In this document: positions 46,345 through 56,684 of the stretch, in pieces
Layout: the number at the start of each line of letters is the position of its first letter
Position numbering within the stretch: position 1 is the first letter of the stretch
Source of the DNA: Brachypterus glaber
Lineage: Eukaryota > Arthropoda > Insecta > Coleoptera > Kateretidae
Direction: 5' to 3'
DNA: 64,000 nucleotides
Assembly: GCA_958510825.1 (NCBI GenBank)
Contig: OY294044.1
Coordinates: 47,828,626-47,892,625, forward strand
Position numbers and translations under genes: made by a program
The notes under the pieces: model-generated
What the model was told of the DNA's origin: nothing
Seen by the model: only the letters and a program-made list of their open reading frames with translations
The model's database searches: none

Positions 46345-46670
46345 TAAGTCCAAACCAAAGGAAATCTTGCGTTAGCAAAAAATTTTTATATCCAAAACAT
46401 ATGTTATCCTTAAAAAAAAAAATTCTGTCTGTCGGTCTGTCTGTATGTCCCGGAAATTTGTGACCACAATAACTCAAGAACGCTTCGAGCAAAAGACTTC
46501 AAATTTGGAACATAGGCTGATTATCCAAAGTTTCCGTCTGGGATTGTTTTTGGTAAAAATCGGGCTGGGGCAAAAACCTTTTTTTTATTTATTTTTCGTT
46601 TTACGAAAAAATAAACGTTTTTTTGAAAAAAAAATTTTAATTTTTGTTTTTTTACAAGCTTTTATTTAAC
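46345..46670 (+). repeat. CTGTCGGTCTGTC...CCGGAAATTTG repeat type
   Basis: ATCTTGCGTTAGCAAAAAAT, CTGTCTGTCGGTCTGTCTG, ATAACTCAAGAACGCTTCGA and CTGGGATTGTTTTTGGTAAA also occur in that order at 23505-23780. The middle words recur at 57997 and 61060. The frames across it are not genes. Confidence 0.75.
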
Positions 46671-46710
46671 TTGCAATGTTTGTTATTAATATGTATGTAT
46701 GTTTGTTTAG

Positions 46711-46912
46711 GGCAAATATGCCAAAGGCTTTTTCGACCACTTAAAATATACTTGAAAAGCTAAAATTGGGTACAATTGCGTAACTCGGATGACTATACAA
46801 TTTTATATAAAACTTACCCCCCAACCCCCACCCCTAAAGTTTAAAAAATCCATTTTTTACCCACACAAGATAATTTAAAACTTAAATTAGATTACATACT
46901 CATTTAGTGATT
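46711..46912 (-). repeat. Dispersed repeat, reverse copy of 37851-38055
   Basis: Shares the GCCAAAGGCTTTTTCGAC, TTTTATATAAAACTTACCCC and ACCCACACAAGATAATTTAA words with the reverse of 37851-38055, with an extra insertion near 46770. Confidence 0.8.
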
Positions 46913-47068
46913 GTGCGCGAACCCCATGCTGAATTTCTAGGTTTTCCTGAGATAAACGGCTGTAACAGACGAACAGACAGACAGATACTAATACATACAG
47001 TCAGACACAAGGACAACAGAGCGTCCTATAAGGGTTCTGTTTTTCGTTTAAAAGGTACGAAACCCTGA
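46913..47068 (+). repeat. Repeat tail with GGTACGAAACCCT hairpin
   Basis: ACGAACAGACAGACAGATAC is followed by AGGGTTCTGTTTTTCGTTT and GGTACGAAACCCTGAAAATA, an imperfect hairpin. I recall very similar tails as widespread repeats in other insects. Confidence 0.6.
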
Positions 47069-47689
47069 AAATAAAAAATAAACTATTTATAAACTGAGTT
47101 TAATTTCCACAATATTTGCACATGTGAATTTCTTATACTTCTTTTAGTATGTACGTACTGTAAAATGTTTATTGCACTTAGATAAAAATAGTGGACACTT
47201 CTTAAACTAGAAAACTGTATTTGTCACAAGTTCTTTTCTGGAAGAAAGAAAAGCTCTTGTTGTCTTTGTAATATATGTTTATATGGAACAAAACACTACA
47301 CCTACATAAACCGGATGAACAGTTGCAAGAATATTATTAAAACATCGCATAGTGTTTCGTCTAGTTTATAGCTAGCTGGAAAAAATTATTTTATTTCTTT
47401 TAATTGCATAGAGTTGTATATTATGCAATAACAAGGTCATATCAGAGAGAACAAAACATTGTTTTCATAAAAAAAAATTACAATGAAATAATTCGAGGAT
47501 AAGACAATCCAAACCTAGATCAAAAGTTGTGGTCTTTGAAAATTAGAGATTAAAGAAATTTTCAAAAAAAAATCACCAGTATTTTCAGTTACATATTTTA
47601 AGTACAACTACCCAACAAAAACTGTATTTTTTTACATAAATAATAGGGAATAAGCAACCATTACTACACTACGTCTTTCATAATTAATT
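47069..47689. other. Unassigned AT-rich DNA
   Basis: No gene or bounded repeat is recognised. Confidence 0.35.
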
Positions 47690-47884
47690 AAAGTTTGAAA
47701 GTCTGTATCTCCAAAACGTTATATTCTATCAAAAAACTGTATATAACATTTTTTATAGGGTTTAAAAAGAGCTTTCATTTAAAACATGATTGTTTGAAAT
47801 CGGTAAATAAATAAATAAGTTATGCTTAAAAAACCTGTTACTGCTTTTCTCGTCAATATCTTGAACACAATATATTTTAACGTA

Positions 47885-48582
47885 CACTCTAAAGTCCGTC
47901 AATCTTTCAGTAATATTAACTGTATTAATTAAAGCAAATTCACCATGTCAGAATGTGATTTTACAATATTTATTAAAATTAACCTCAATATTACTCGGTT
48001 TAGTAAAATCTTAGCTCTTTTCCTGTCGCTCCTTAAATTTGTCCGTCAATCTTTCAGTAGCATTAACCGTAATAATTAAAGCAAATTAAAGCAAATTCAC
48101 CATGTCAGAATGTGAATTTACAATATTTATTAAATTAACCTCAATATTACTCGGTTTAGTAAAATCTTAGCTCTTTTCCTATCGGTACAATAATTTTGCA
48201 TTTAAATTCATGCATGTAGTCCAAAAACCCTGCACTTTTACAATATTGGTTGAAAATTACCATAATTATAGCTTACATTCTACAAAAGATAGCAGCAAAA
48301 TTACCAAAATAAAAATTCACATTTTTACAGATAACAGTGAATTTACAGTACTGATTTAAATTTACCACCTTCTTTGCTGGTAACATATGACCTACTTTAT
48401 TTGCTGTGAAGTTACCATATTTTCATTTACAATGCGGTACAATAATTTTGTATTAAAATTCATGCATGTGGTCCAAAGAGCCGGCACTTTTACAGATAGT
48501 CTCGAAAATTACAAGAGCCCGTAATACTGCTTGAAATTCTAATTAAATTCGCTGGGAAATGACCATATTTTAATTTACAGTG
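47885..48582. mobile_element. TA element with CACTCTAAA/TTTACAGTG ends
   Basis: TA-CACTCTAAAG and AATTTACAGTG-TA bound about 700 bp of AT-rich text that contains the 147 bp tandem duplication and several ATTTACA words. The ends resemble those of the CACTGTAAAAAC family. The TIR is short, so the bounds are tentative. Confidence 0.6.
47894..48187 (+). repeat. Tandem duplication, 147 bp period
   Basis: GTCCGTCAATCTTTCAGTA starts at 47894 and 48041. AGCAAATTCACCATGTCAGA, CAATATTACTCGGTTTAGTA and CTTAGCTCTTTTCCT follow in both with few changes. Unit 2 has an extra AAAGCAAATT. Confidence 0.92.
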
Positions 48583-49051
48583 TAGTCCGAATATACTCCG
48601 AATATACAAGACACTGAATGCAATGTTAAATAGTGGCATATCAATTGGCATATCAACGGAGGTGTTAAACTTTGATATTCAAAACAATACAGTTGAACTT
48701 GATCCCTGTATGGCGGTGACTTTTTATGATCCATTTTATTAAACAATTTAAACTAAATACATAATTATTTTTTTGTGTTTTTTGGATTATGATCGGTATC
48801 CAGCACTTCAATTTACTTGAGAATTCTTGTATATTCACTCTACGATTTTAGGGAAAACATGTTTACAACATTTTTAGAGCAATTTTAAAAAAATCTTTTA
48901 TTTAAGCTCTAAAAAGTCCAATAATAATTACCTTAATTATTACCAACATCTAATCAGCGCTTACGCGCTGTAAATAATATAATAAGGCTATATAACAGAA
49001 TTTTATTTTTCTCTGTGTAACTGGTAAACTAATTTTTATTTTCTTTTCCAG
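48583..49051. other. Intron end upstream of the first coding exon
   Basis: It contains the second half of the dispersed repeat of 44390-44760 (about 48848-48970) and ends in the pyrimidine tract TTTTATTTTCTTTTCCAG that serves as the splice acceptor of the exon at 49052. Confidence 0.6.
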
Positions 49052-49303
49052 CATTCTGCCAGGGCAGGGACTCTATATCAACAATATGTAGTCTAATAAC
49101 AGGAGACGCGCTTCTATTTTCTCTGTTCAGGGAAAACGCCCAGGAGGTACCATGCCCTTTCAGAGGCCCCTTCACCTTTACCTACAACAGGGGACACGGG
49201 GAGTGCGTGTCCCCCGTGTCGACTATCGACAGCTGCACCGAGGAGAGTCGGCTTTTGCTGAGTTATCAGGCGTGCCCTGATGTACATGGGTCAGAAAGCA
49301 CAG
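49052..49303 (+). CDS. Internal exon of a conserved insect secreted Cys-rich protein gene (DUF7042-7045 type)
   Basis: A strong acceptor (TTTTCTTTTCCAG) and a perfect donor (CAG-GTGAGT) bound 252 bases. Two bases of a split codon are followed by 83 open codons and one base of the next codon (phase 1 exit). The peptide has six Cys; recognisable blocks are DALLFSLFRENAQEVPC, CPFRGPFTFTYNRGHGEC and IDSCTEESRLLLSYQACPD. I recall these blocks from uncharacterised insect proteins carrying DUF7042-DUF7045 domains, extracellular and disulphide-rich; their function is unknown to me. The other two frames are broken, and GC content is far above the flanks. The next exon at 59776 continues the protein in phase. 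The first exons lie left of here, possibly outside the window. Domain naming is from memory. Confidence 0.92.
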
Positions 49304-49341
49304 GTGAGTTCTGTAAATTTGTTTCTCTACTACCTAATTAA

Positions 49342-49826
49342 GGGAACGTTCAAGTATTACGTAACGCGACATTTGGTCATTTTTGACCCCATGTAACGCG
49401 GCTTAACATTTTCGAGAACCCCCCCCCCCCCCCTATTTGTTACTTAACATTTTTATTTTTACAAAAAGTAAAAAAATTAAAAGGAAATTTTGCTTTATGT
49501 TTTAAACCGGTTTTTAACCGGTTATTGCTTTCCTGTTTTAACCCAAAACCGGTCTGATGTAATTTCCACAACCGGTTAACCGAAAACCGGTTATTGGCTA
49601 TGGTTTTCTATGTGTAATTTGTTTTTCTTTAGAGGATTTAGTGAACTGTTAACCACGCCGTGTGCGATAAAATTTGCAAGGAATACGTCTCTTTACGCCT
49701 AGATCATTGTTAAAAACGTGATCCAATAAACATTTTATGATTTTTTAAGTGTTACGTAACATTTTTACTGACACCCACCTCCCCTCTGTAACGCGGCGTA
49801 ACGTTTTCGACAGCTATGTCAAAATA
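49342..49826. repeat. GGGAACGTTCAAGTATTACG repeat with poly-C and AACCGGTT words
   Basis: The start matches the ends of the MITE at 62597-62739. A run of 15 C lies at 49419-49433. The palindrome AACCGG/CCGGTT occurs about five times between 49506 and 49592. Near 49760-49810 the TTACGTAAC, ACGCGGCGTAACGTTTTCGA words mirror the start, so this may be an element with a degraded right end. Confidence 0.6.
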
Positions 49827-49911
49827 ATTTTTAAACTATAATTTTAACTAATATTTGGAGTTAGTAGCTTTAGGTAGTGGAAAAAACATTATATGCACCA
49901 CGTATGCGAAC

Positions 49912-49984
49912 TGAGTCTTTAGTGTTCGAGACTGAAGTTTTTTTGCTGAGACGGAGTCGAGGCAAAAAATCAGTCGAGAACACA
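49912..49984. repeat. Hairpin with loop TGAGACGGAGTCGAG
   Basis: GTGTTCGAGACTGA and TCAGTCGAGAACAC pair, continued by TTTTTTTGC with GCAAAAAA, around a GC-rich loop at about 49944-49958. Confidence 0.88.
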
Positions 49985-50868
49985 TAATATACTATTTTAT
50001 TCGATTGAATCAATAATAGCCAATTTTTGTTAAAAGAACTGTACAAAAAGTGTGATTTTTCTTTCCAGTGCGAAAAGTACAATAGTTTAGTTGATAACTG
50101 AACCAAAATTTTACGTAATATCAATAAAAATTACATTGATTTTGCACCGATTTTCGTTTTTAATTGGGACAAAGAAAATTTGTTTTATGTCAATACTTAA
50201 AAATGTAAAATGTATTTAAATATAACAAAATTCGTTAATATAATGAATAAAGGCAAGGAATTTTAAATATAATAACATTGTTCATCGGTGCAAATTTTTT
50301 TTCAGTGTTGAAGATGTCATCACTATCTATGAGCTTAAAACTCAAATTTGTTGTCAAAAAACTATTTTATTTAATAAGATGTTACAGTTGAATAAAAAAT
50401 AGTGTATGATACACGGACGAAAACTGGTTTTTAGGCGATTAAGTTTGCGCTCTCCGAGCTCGATTGGCCGTCTTCGTAATCGCTCTAAAAACAGTATTTA
50501 TCCAATACATACAGATAATAAGACAATTACCAGCTTTATTTTAAATAGATAAACTCAGTAATAACCCCCGCGTGGCTTTTACTTTATTGAGTGCATAATT
50601 ATTTATTTTACCCACTCAACTGTCACTTGTCAAATTATTTTCTTGTAAATGTCATTAAAATTTTTAATAAAAATATTCCTCAGCTATTTATTGGATAAAA
50701 CCTTGTATGGCACTCATGGGGAAACCGATATTGCCCTCTCGAAAATTAACCTGCTTGGCTGACGCCTCGCAGGTTAATTTTCTCATGGGCAAATCCTTCT
50801 TTACCCACTAGTACCATAAATAACTATTTTCTTCAAGCGTACTAAAATGTTCATATTTTATAACTGAA
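49985..50868. mobile_element. Hairpin-rich composite repeat, copy 1
   Basis: From about 50290 it is colinear with 53700-53900 (GATGTCATCACTATCTATGA, AATAAAAAATAGTGTATGAT, ACACGGACGAAAACTG). A hairpin at 50417-50492 has a GCTCTCCGAGCTCGATTGGC loop region. The block 50496-50820 (GTATGGCACTCATG, a GAAAATTAACCTGC/GCAGGTTAATTTTC hairpin at 50747-50790) occurs inverted at 54008-54345, where it sits in a different context, so it is a separate unit. Confidence 0.72.
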
Positions 50869-51471
50869 CACACTAGTTAGAAGTGATCTATTTTTTTACA
50901 CTAAAAAATGAGTTCATCGTTGTACGCCGTTGAAAAAACAAAAAAAACCACCACTGTCGGCAGCACTCTTTGACTTTGATGACAGCCATACTTCAAACTT
51001 GTTTGTTTATTATGTAAACAGGTGGTTGACTCGAGATTCTGTGCAAAAACCTTGTGTGAAATTGATTAAAAATGATCGAAGAAGAATATATGGTTTATAC
51101 ACCTACAAATCTCTCCAAAATTGCAAATGCTACATTAGACAAGTTACCATCGAAATCGCGAAAAGTGTACGATTTAGCCTACGAAAAAATTTTTAAATGA
51201 GCTAAGGAAGGTTCAAGTTTATTTCGAAAGGGTTTTATTGACCTATTTTAATTTAAAAAAAAAACATACTTTATTACTGAATAAATTAAATTCAAAAATT
51301 AATATTTAAAAAAATATATATAGGATGCTTGAAGAGAAAATAGTATGTTTCACTCAGAGGAAAAGTGCTTTTTTTCCTCGTCTGTAGTTTCCGGACTCCG
51401 CTTAGCGTCGTCCGTAAATTCTTCAGACTAGTAAAAAAAAGCTTCACTTTTCCTCTTAGTAAAACAATAAT
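50869..51471 (+). mobile_element. Nonautonomous element with recombinase-like micro-frame and 3' hairpin, copy 2
   Basis: Starts ACACACTAGTTAGAAGTGAT, is colinear with 25547-26147, and ends in the hairpin 51356-51456 with GAGGAAAAGTGCTTTTTT and its complement around CGGACTCCGCTTAGCGTCG. Confidence 0.8.
51072..51200 (+). pseudogene. 42-codon recombinase-like frame, second copy
   Basis: Same length as 25756-25884. It includes NLSKIANATLDKLPSKSRKV followed by YDLAYEKIFK and a TGA. The L-P-x-K-S-R-K-x-Y-x-x-x-Y-x-x-x-F spacing is complete here, which makes this copy closer to the Crypton-like pattern. Most differences from the other copy change the residue, so there is no sign of selection since they split. 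A donor-like GT is not obvious after it. The peptide is not expected to work alone. Confidence 0.42.
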
Positions 51472-52330
51472 TTTCGACCTTGTATATATTATTAGACCTC
51501 CAAATTATTAGTATTTATGATACAAGGACGAAAAATATTGTTTTTAGGGCGATTACCGTAATCCGTAATCTCCCTAAAAACAGTTTTCGTCCATATATCA
51601 TACACAATTTTTTATTCGAATGTAATATTTTAATAAATACATTTGTATTTTTGACACCAAATTCGAGGTCAGAATTTAAATAACAACAGTTTCAGTATCA
51701 TTTAACCAATCAACGTCGACTATTTTACTTTTCGGCATAGTCCAAAAAATAAAACTTTTCGTACAGGTTATCTAAATGTAATAGTTATTTTCTTAACTAG
51801 TGTATTAAGTGGATAAAATCACTTAATACACGAGTTGAAAATTTAATTTTATCCAACACCTTTTATTTTTAAATAAAAATCTATAATTTTGCGAAAAATT
51901 ATGTCAAAAATATTAAGATTAAGTTTTCTTAATACTAAAATAATAATTAGCCATGGTCTAAGTATGCATATTAAAAATAAACAATTGCTAGTTTTACATT
52001 TCTTACAAACGTCAAAATGGACGCGGTGATGACAGAATTTTTAATAAAAACAGTATTTTATTCAAAAACTAAAGAATAATTTGGGGTTTTCTTTAATTGT
52101 TATGGTTTAGTTAACGTGCTTTTATTTATAGAATAGTTATAATACTTAATTAATAGGGTATGTAACTAATTTTGGGTGAGATCAAAAGCTGTACTTAAAA
52201 GAGTGGGTGAAAATTTTTTTAGTCACTAGTGGAAAAAACTCACTTTTGACATTTAAAATAGTGCTCAAAACAAGTGTTTCTGTGAGGGTGTTGGATAAAA
52301 TGTATTTAAATAATAAAATTGGTTAATATA
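51472..52330. repeat. Composite repeat with GGACGAAAA hairpin
   Basis: At 51525-51592 GGACGAAAAATATTGTTTTT and AAAAACAGTTTTCGTCC enclose GGCGATTACCGTAATCCGTA; the same unit is at 53958-54008. The rest to 52330 is AT-rich with no gene. Confidence 0.65.
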
Positions 52331-52662
52331 ATGCGTCGGCTTACAAGTAAAGAGCACTAAGTCCAAAAACATGGTTTTGAGATATTGACAAATTTAACTT
52401 TCATTGTTGCTTTTTAATTTTTGTAATAATTTTTTTTGGAAAAAAACTACCACAAATCGCAATGACATATTTGGAGATAATAATGTCCCATTTGCAGTTA
52501 AATAAAGAAAAATTGAAGTAGTTTAATTCAACTAAATTTGAAACAAGACATGGACTTAGTGCCTTTTACTTGTAGACCCACGACGTCGGCTTACAAGTAA
52601 AGAGCACTAAGTCAATAAAATAATATAAAAAACAACTATTTAAAATTAAAACCCTTCTATTA

Positions 52663-53070
52663 ATTAAACGTAATGTAGAAAACAAGATGTTTACATAAAT
52701 TTTCAAAAACTAGATTTTAAAAGAAGGGTTTGGACTTTTTTTTGGAGCAACATTTAAAAAATCTATCAGTTAGTTTTATTTTATTTATATTTTTTTTTTA
52801 TAAAAATCTGCACCTATTCAATTATTGGTCTATATCTCGGCTATTTCTAATTATAATAAAAACATTAAATTAAACGTAATGTAGAAAACAAGATGTTTAC
52901 ATAAATTTTCAAAAACTAGATTTTAAAAGAAGGCTTTGGACTTTTTTTTGGAGCAACATTTAATAAATCTATCTGTTAGTTTTATTTTATTTATATTTTT
53001 TTTATTAAAATCTGCACCTATTCAATTATTTGTCTATATCTCGGCTATTTCTAATTATAATAAAAATATT
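52663..53070 (+). repeat. Tandem duplication, 206 bp period
   Basis: ATTAAACGTAATGTAGAAAA starts at 52663 and 52869. AAGATGTTTACATAAATTTT, GGACTTTTTTTTGGAGCAAC and TATATCTCGGCTATTTCTAA follow in both, nearly identical. Confidence 0.93.
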
Positions 53071-53158
53071 ATTATAAAAAAAAACAAAGATTGCTTAATT
53101 TTCTACAAAAAAGTAAATACCATTTTTTTAAATTCTTTTGCCGTTTTGTCACATTAAA

Positions 53159-53282
53159 GTTTAAAGTAAAACAAAAAAGTTCATCTTTATATTTATTAAA
53201 ATAATAATATAATAAGCCTCCTTAGATGATTTTTAATAAATATAAGGATTAATTTATACTTTTTTGTTTTACTTTAAACTAG
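53159..53282. mobile_element. Small palindromic element, AGTTTAAAGTAAAAC ends
   Basis: AGTTTAAAGTAAAACAAAAA and TTTTTGTTTTACTTTAAACT bound 124 bp; TTATATTTATTAAAA and TTTTAATAAATATAA pair inside. Confidence 0.85.
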
Positions 53283-53699
53283 AATTCTCTATTTATTCTG
53301 TCTCTATTCCATCAACTTAAACATAGCAAAATTTGAATGCGTTTGCCAGTACAATAAATAACGCGATATTGTATCATATAAATGATTCAAGCAATTATAT
53401 TTTTATAAATTTACTCTTTTTGGAAAGTCGCTTAGTGCAGAAACATTTGAAATAGACTACAAGTAAAACGCACTAAGTGCACTAAGTGACAGTGCCTATT
53501 GCCAGATAAAATTTTAATCAAAATCAAAGTGCGTTTTGTATAGTGGGTAACTCCCTTGGCAGTCCACCTAGAAGTTAGTTCGGTTAACCTATACATAGAT
53601 CATCAAAAATTAATTACAGTGCCACTAAAACCCCATTTTTGCAAAAAAGTGACTTGAATGAATTTATACATAAATGCAAGAAATTTTTAGCATAGATTC

Positions 53700-54425
53700 A
53701 ATAACAGTGTTCATCGCTGCAATTTTAAGTTTAAGATGTCATCACTATCTATGAACTTAAACGTCAAAAAACTATTTTATTTATTTACAGTTGAATAAAA
53801 AATAGTGTATAATACACGGACGAAAACTGTTTTTTGGGCGATTACGTTTGCGCTTTCCGAGCTCGGTTGGCCGTCTTCGTAATCGCTCTAAAAACAATAA
53901 TTTTCGACCTTGTATATATTGTTAGACCTCCAAATTATTAGTAGTTTATGACACAAGGACGAAAAATACTGTTTTTAGGGCGATTACCGAATCCGTAATC
54001 ACCCTAAATAGTTATTTATGGTACTAGTGGGTAAAGTAAGATATTGCCCATGAGAAAATTAACCTGCGAGGCATCAGCCAAGCAGGTTAATTTTCGAGAG
54101 GGCAATATCGGTTTACCCATGAGTGCCATACAAGGTTTTATCCAATAAATAGCTTAGGAATTCATATTTTTATTAAAAATTTTAATGACATTTATAAGAA
54201 AGTAATTTGACAAGTGACAGTTGAGTGGGTAAAATAAATAATTATCCACTCAATAAAGTAAAAGCCACGCGGGGGTTATTATTGAGTTTATCTATTTAAA
54301 ATAAAGCTGGTAATTGTCTTATTATCTGTATGTATTGGATAAAACAGTTTTCGTCCGTCACAATTTTTTATTCGAATTATACATTTGTATTTTTGACACC
54401 AAATTCAAGGTCAGAATTTAAATAT
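53700..54425. mobile_element. Hairpin-rich composite repeat, copy 2
   Basis: 53700-53900 repeats 50290-50495. 53901-54008 repeats 51466-51592. 54008-54345 is the inverted form of 50496-50820, with the GAAAATTAACCTGC hairpin at 54053-54095. The remainder rejoins the GTTTTCGTCC text and matches 51600-51680 (ACACCAAATTCAAGGTCAGA). Confidence 0.75.
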
Positions 54426-54700
54426 TATACGAATAGTGGCGCTTTTAGATACAATCGAATAAAAAATATAATTTTTTAAAATTGAGAATAAACAAAATTT
54501 CTAAATATTTTAGCTTTAATAATACAGATAGATAAAAACTTACAGTCCTGTTGAGATTATAAGTCCTCACACTATCTAGATTTTATAATCGTTATCTGCC
54601 ATCAGGTCTTTAATTAAAGTTAATTAAAGTTTTAGGTCAGGAACTATCGTAAAAGTTATTTTTCTTTATGCTACAATTTGGTCTATTTGAGCGAACTGTA
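54426..54700. other. Intronic spacer
   Basis: Nothing recognised. Confidence 0.3.
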
Positions 54701-55109
54701 CACGGAAAAAAAATTATAGCTAGGAGCGCTATAACACACATACCAAGCAAATTATAATCGCTTATTATATAAATACAAGGCTTTCTCTTACAATTATGGC
54801 AGTCAGTGTAAAAATTTATATGAAATACTTTAATTGTTTAGTGAATAATAAAATATAACAAATAGTATGGCATTTAAGCTTAAATAGATTTAATTATTGT
54901 CCGTGCTAATAATTTTTATAATATAATAAAATTTCTGTAAATTTATAATAGTGCCTGTAATAAATATAATCGTGTCTGTAATATATATAATCGTTTCCAA
55001 TTTATTTTTAACATTATTAGTTATTGTGTCCCTTATAATCTATATAATTTGCCACTGTTACCAAATATCTTATAATGTATAGCGCAGAGCCCACTAATTT
55101 CTTTCCGTG
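54701..55109 (-). mobile_element. TA-MITE with CACGGAAA ends, copy 3
   Basis: TA-CACGGAAAAAAAATTATAG and AATTTCTTTCCGTG-TA bound 409 bp, matching 40821-41243 almost base for base with a 15-base deletion near 55043. Confidence 0.93.
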
Positions 55110-55257
55110 TAGAAACTTATTAAACTTTTTTACATAAACTAGAGTTATTTAAAGGTTTATTTTTTATTTTTATTTCTGTCCCACTATGTATCCAAATCAG
55201 CCTTTGAGTGACCACAACATAATTTTTATTTGAAATGCACTCCAAAAATGATATACT

Positions 55258-55279
55258 TATTTTTTCTACGACTGCTTTA

Positions 55280-55335
<56 letters not shown>

Positions 55336-56455
55336 TTTATTGCATTTAAGTTTCACAATATAAATAATAAATAATTTGCAACAAATATGCTAATATGCAC
55401 TAAAATTTACAAAGTAGATTTGAATGTGCGTATATAAAAAAAAAAAAAACATAGAATACATCAAATACATAATATTAAATACTACATTTTATACATAAAA
55501 CAAAATAATTATAAGTGTTTGGGGAGGTAGATTGGGTAAGTATACACTTTAAGTAATGCTGTAGAATTTATATAGACAGAGTTATAAATAAGAATACATT
55601 TATTTTTGTTTTTTTATTTATTTATTTTTTTTTATTTTTTTAAAGGAGTGAGTAATTTTACCGAGTTAGACATTTTTCAGATCTATAATATTATGGACGT
55701 ATACTCTAGGTAAGTTAAGAATATAGTTTTTACATGTTGTTTTAAATGAATTTAGTACTAAAATATTTTTTATTTCAGGAGGAAACGAATTATAAACCCT
55801 TGGGCCCAGGTATTTGCTGCTTCTTTGACCAATAGTCTTAAATACTGAATGTAAGCAAATACACACACTTTTCAAACACAGAATGAATCCATTCTAGATA
55901 CGGTATGAATATTCCGTATCAAGTGTTAGAATGAGCACATGTAGTGCCATCTCTTGTGTGTAAAAGTAAAGAAACCTGTAGCAAAATTAGCAAAAATATA
56001 TATATTTTACCATGAAATATTGAATAATTTAATGCAATTTAAAGTTTTGCGTTAATATTATTAGTTTTTCTTAATATTTGAGCAGTTTTTTATCAACTTA
56101 GTTCAAAAAATTAAAACTGTTCCATCTATTGTTAAATATTTAAACCTGATATCTGTCACAACAATCTGACATAACCCTCAATTTTTGCATTATAATTTGT
56201 AAATATGGGCTAAAATTAAATAAAATTCTTTTTTAAGTACTGATTTGATAGAATTATTAAATAACATTAATTTCTTTATTTAAAAATATGTGTTTTGTTG
56301 CATTTACAATGTCGAGTCACAAAAAACATTATTTTTAATATTATCCCCAGTTTAAAGCCATACAGTGTTTCATATTTGCAGTCGAGGAAAAAGTATAGTC
56401 AACAACACCTATGGAATAGTCATTCCGAATATTGTCTATTCCATACTATACCCTA
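55258..56455 (-). mobile_element. AATAGTATATTC element, copy 3, split by a LINE
   Basis: The text TTCTACGACTGCTTTAGAAT at 55264-55283 and GAATGTAAGCAAATACACAC at 55847 onward are one continuous stretch in the copies at 24801 and 36314. The cruciform end (about 56390-56455) has lost its inner loop, leaving TATGGAATAGTC and its partner. Confidence 0.85.
55284..55846 (-). mobile_element. 5'-truncated LINE copy with (ATT)n tail and GAAT target duplication
   Basis: GAAT at 55280-55283 and 55847-55850 flanks it. On the minus strand it starts within the ORF2 end at KTIGQRSSKYLGPRVYN, continues to the same stop as the copy at 42851, then the 3' UTR and a (TTA)n tail of about 18 units at 55284-55336. 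The codon-level match to 42660-42851 is essentially complete, so both copies are young. Confidence 0.9.
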
Positions 56456-56684
56456 TTGAAAATGACCGGTCTGCGCGAGGATAAGTGGTGCAAAAATTGG
56501 ATTTGAGTGGGTAAATTTCATCCACTCAAGATTAGTGTATGTACCATTTTAACCCACGCAGACCCATCATTGTCAACAGAGTATAATTATTAAATGGAAT
56601 TTGCTTTATCATGTCTAATCATTGTTAGAAAAATTATTGACTTATTGATGAAAACTGTAAAAAGTACCAAATCTTAATTAGTTT
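56456..56684. other. Intronic spacer
   Basis: Nothing firmly recognised; GAGTGGGTAAATTTCATCCACTC at about 56504 is a short imperfect hairpin. Confidence 0.35.

Larger units (their letters stand above)
52331..53500. mobile_element. Inverted-repeat element with GTAAAGAGCACTAAGTC ends
   Basis: CGTCGGCTTACAAGTAAAGA occurs at 52331 and again at 52583, with the complement GACTTAGTGCCTTTTACTTG at 52550. A diverged version, CTACAAGTAAAACGCACTAA, is at 53457. The arrangement suggests an element of about 255 bp abutting or nested with a longer one. The right bound is uncertain. Confidence 0.6.
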
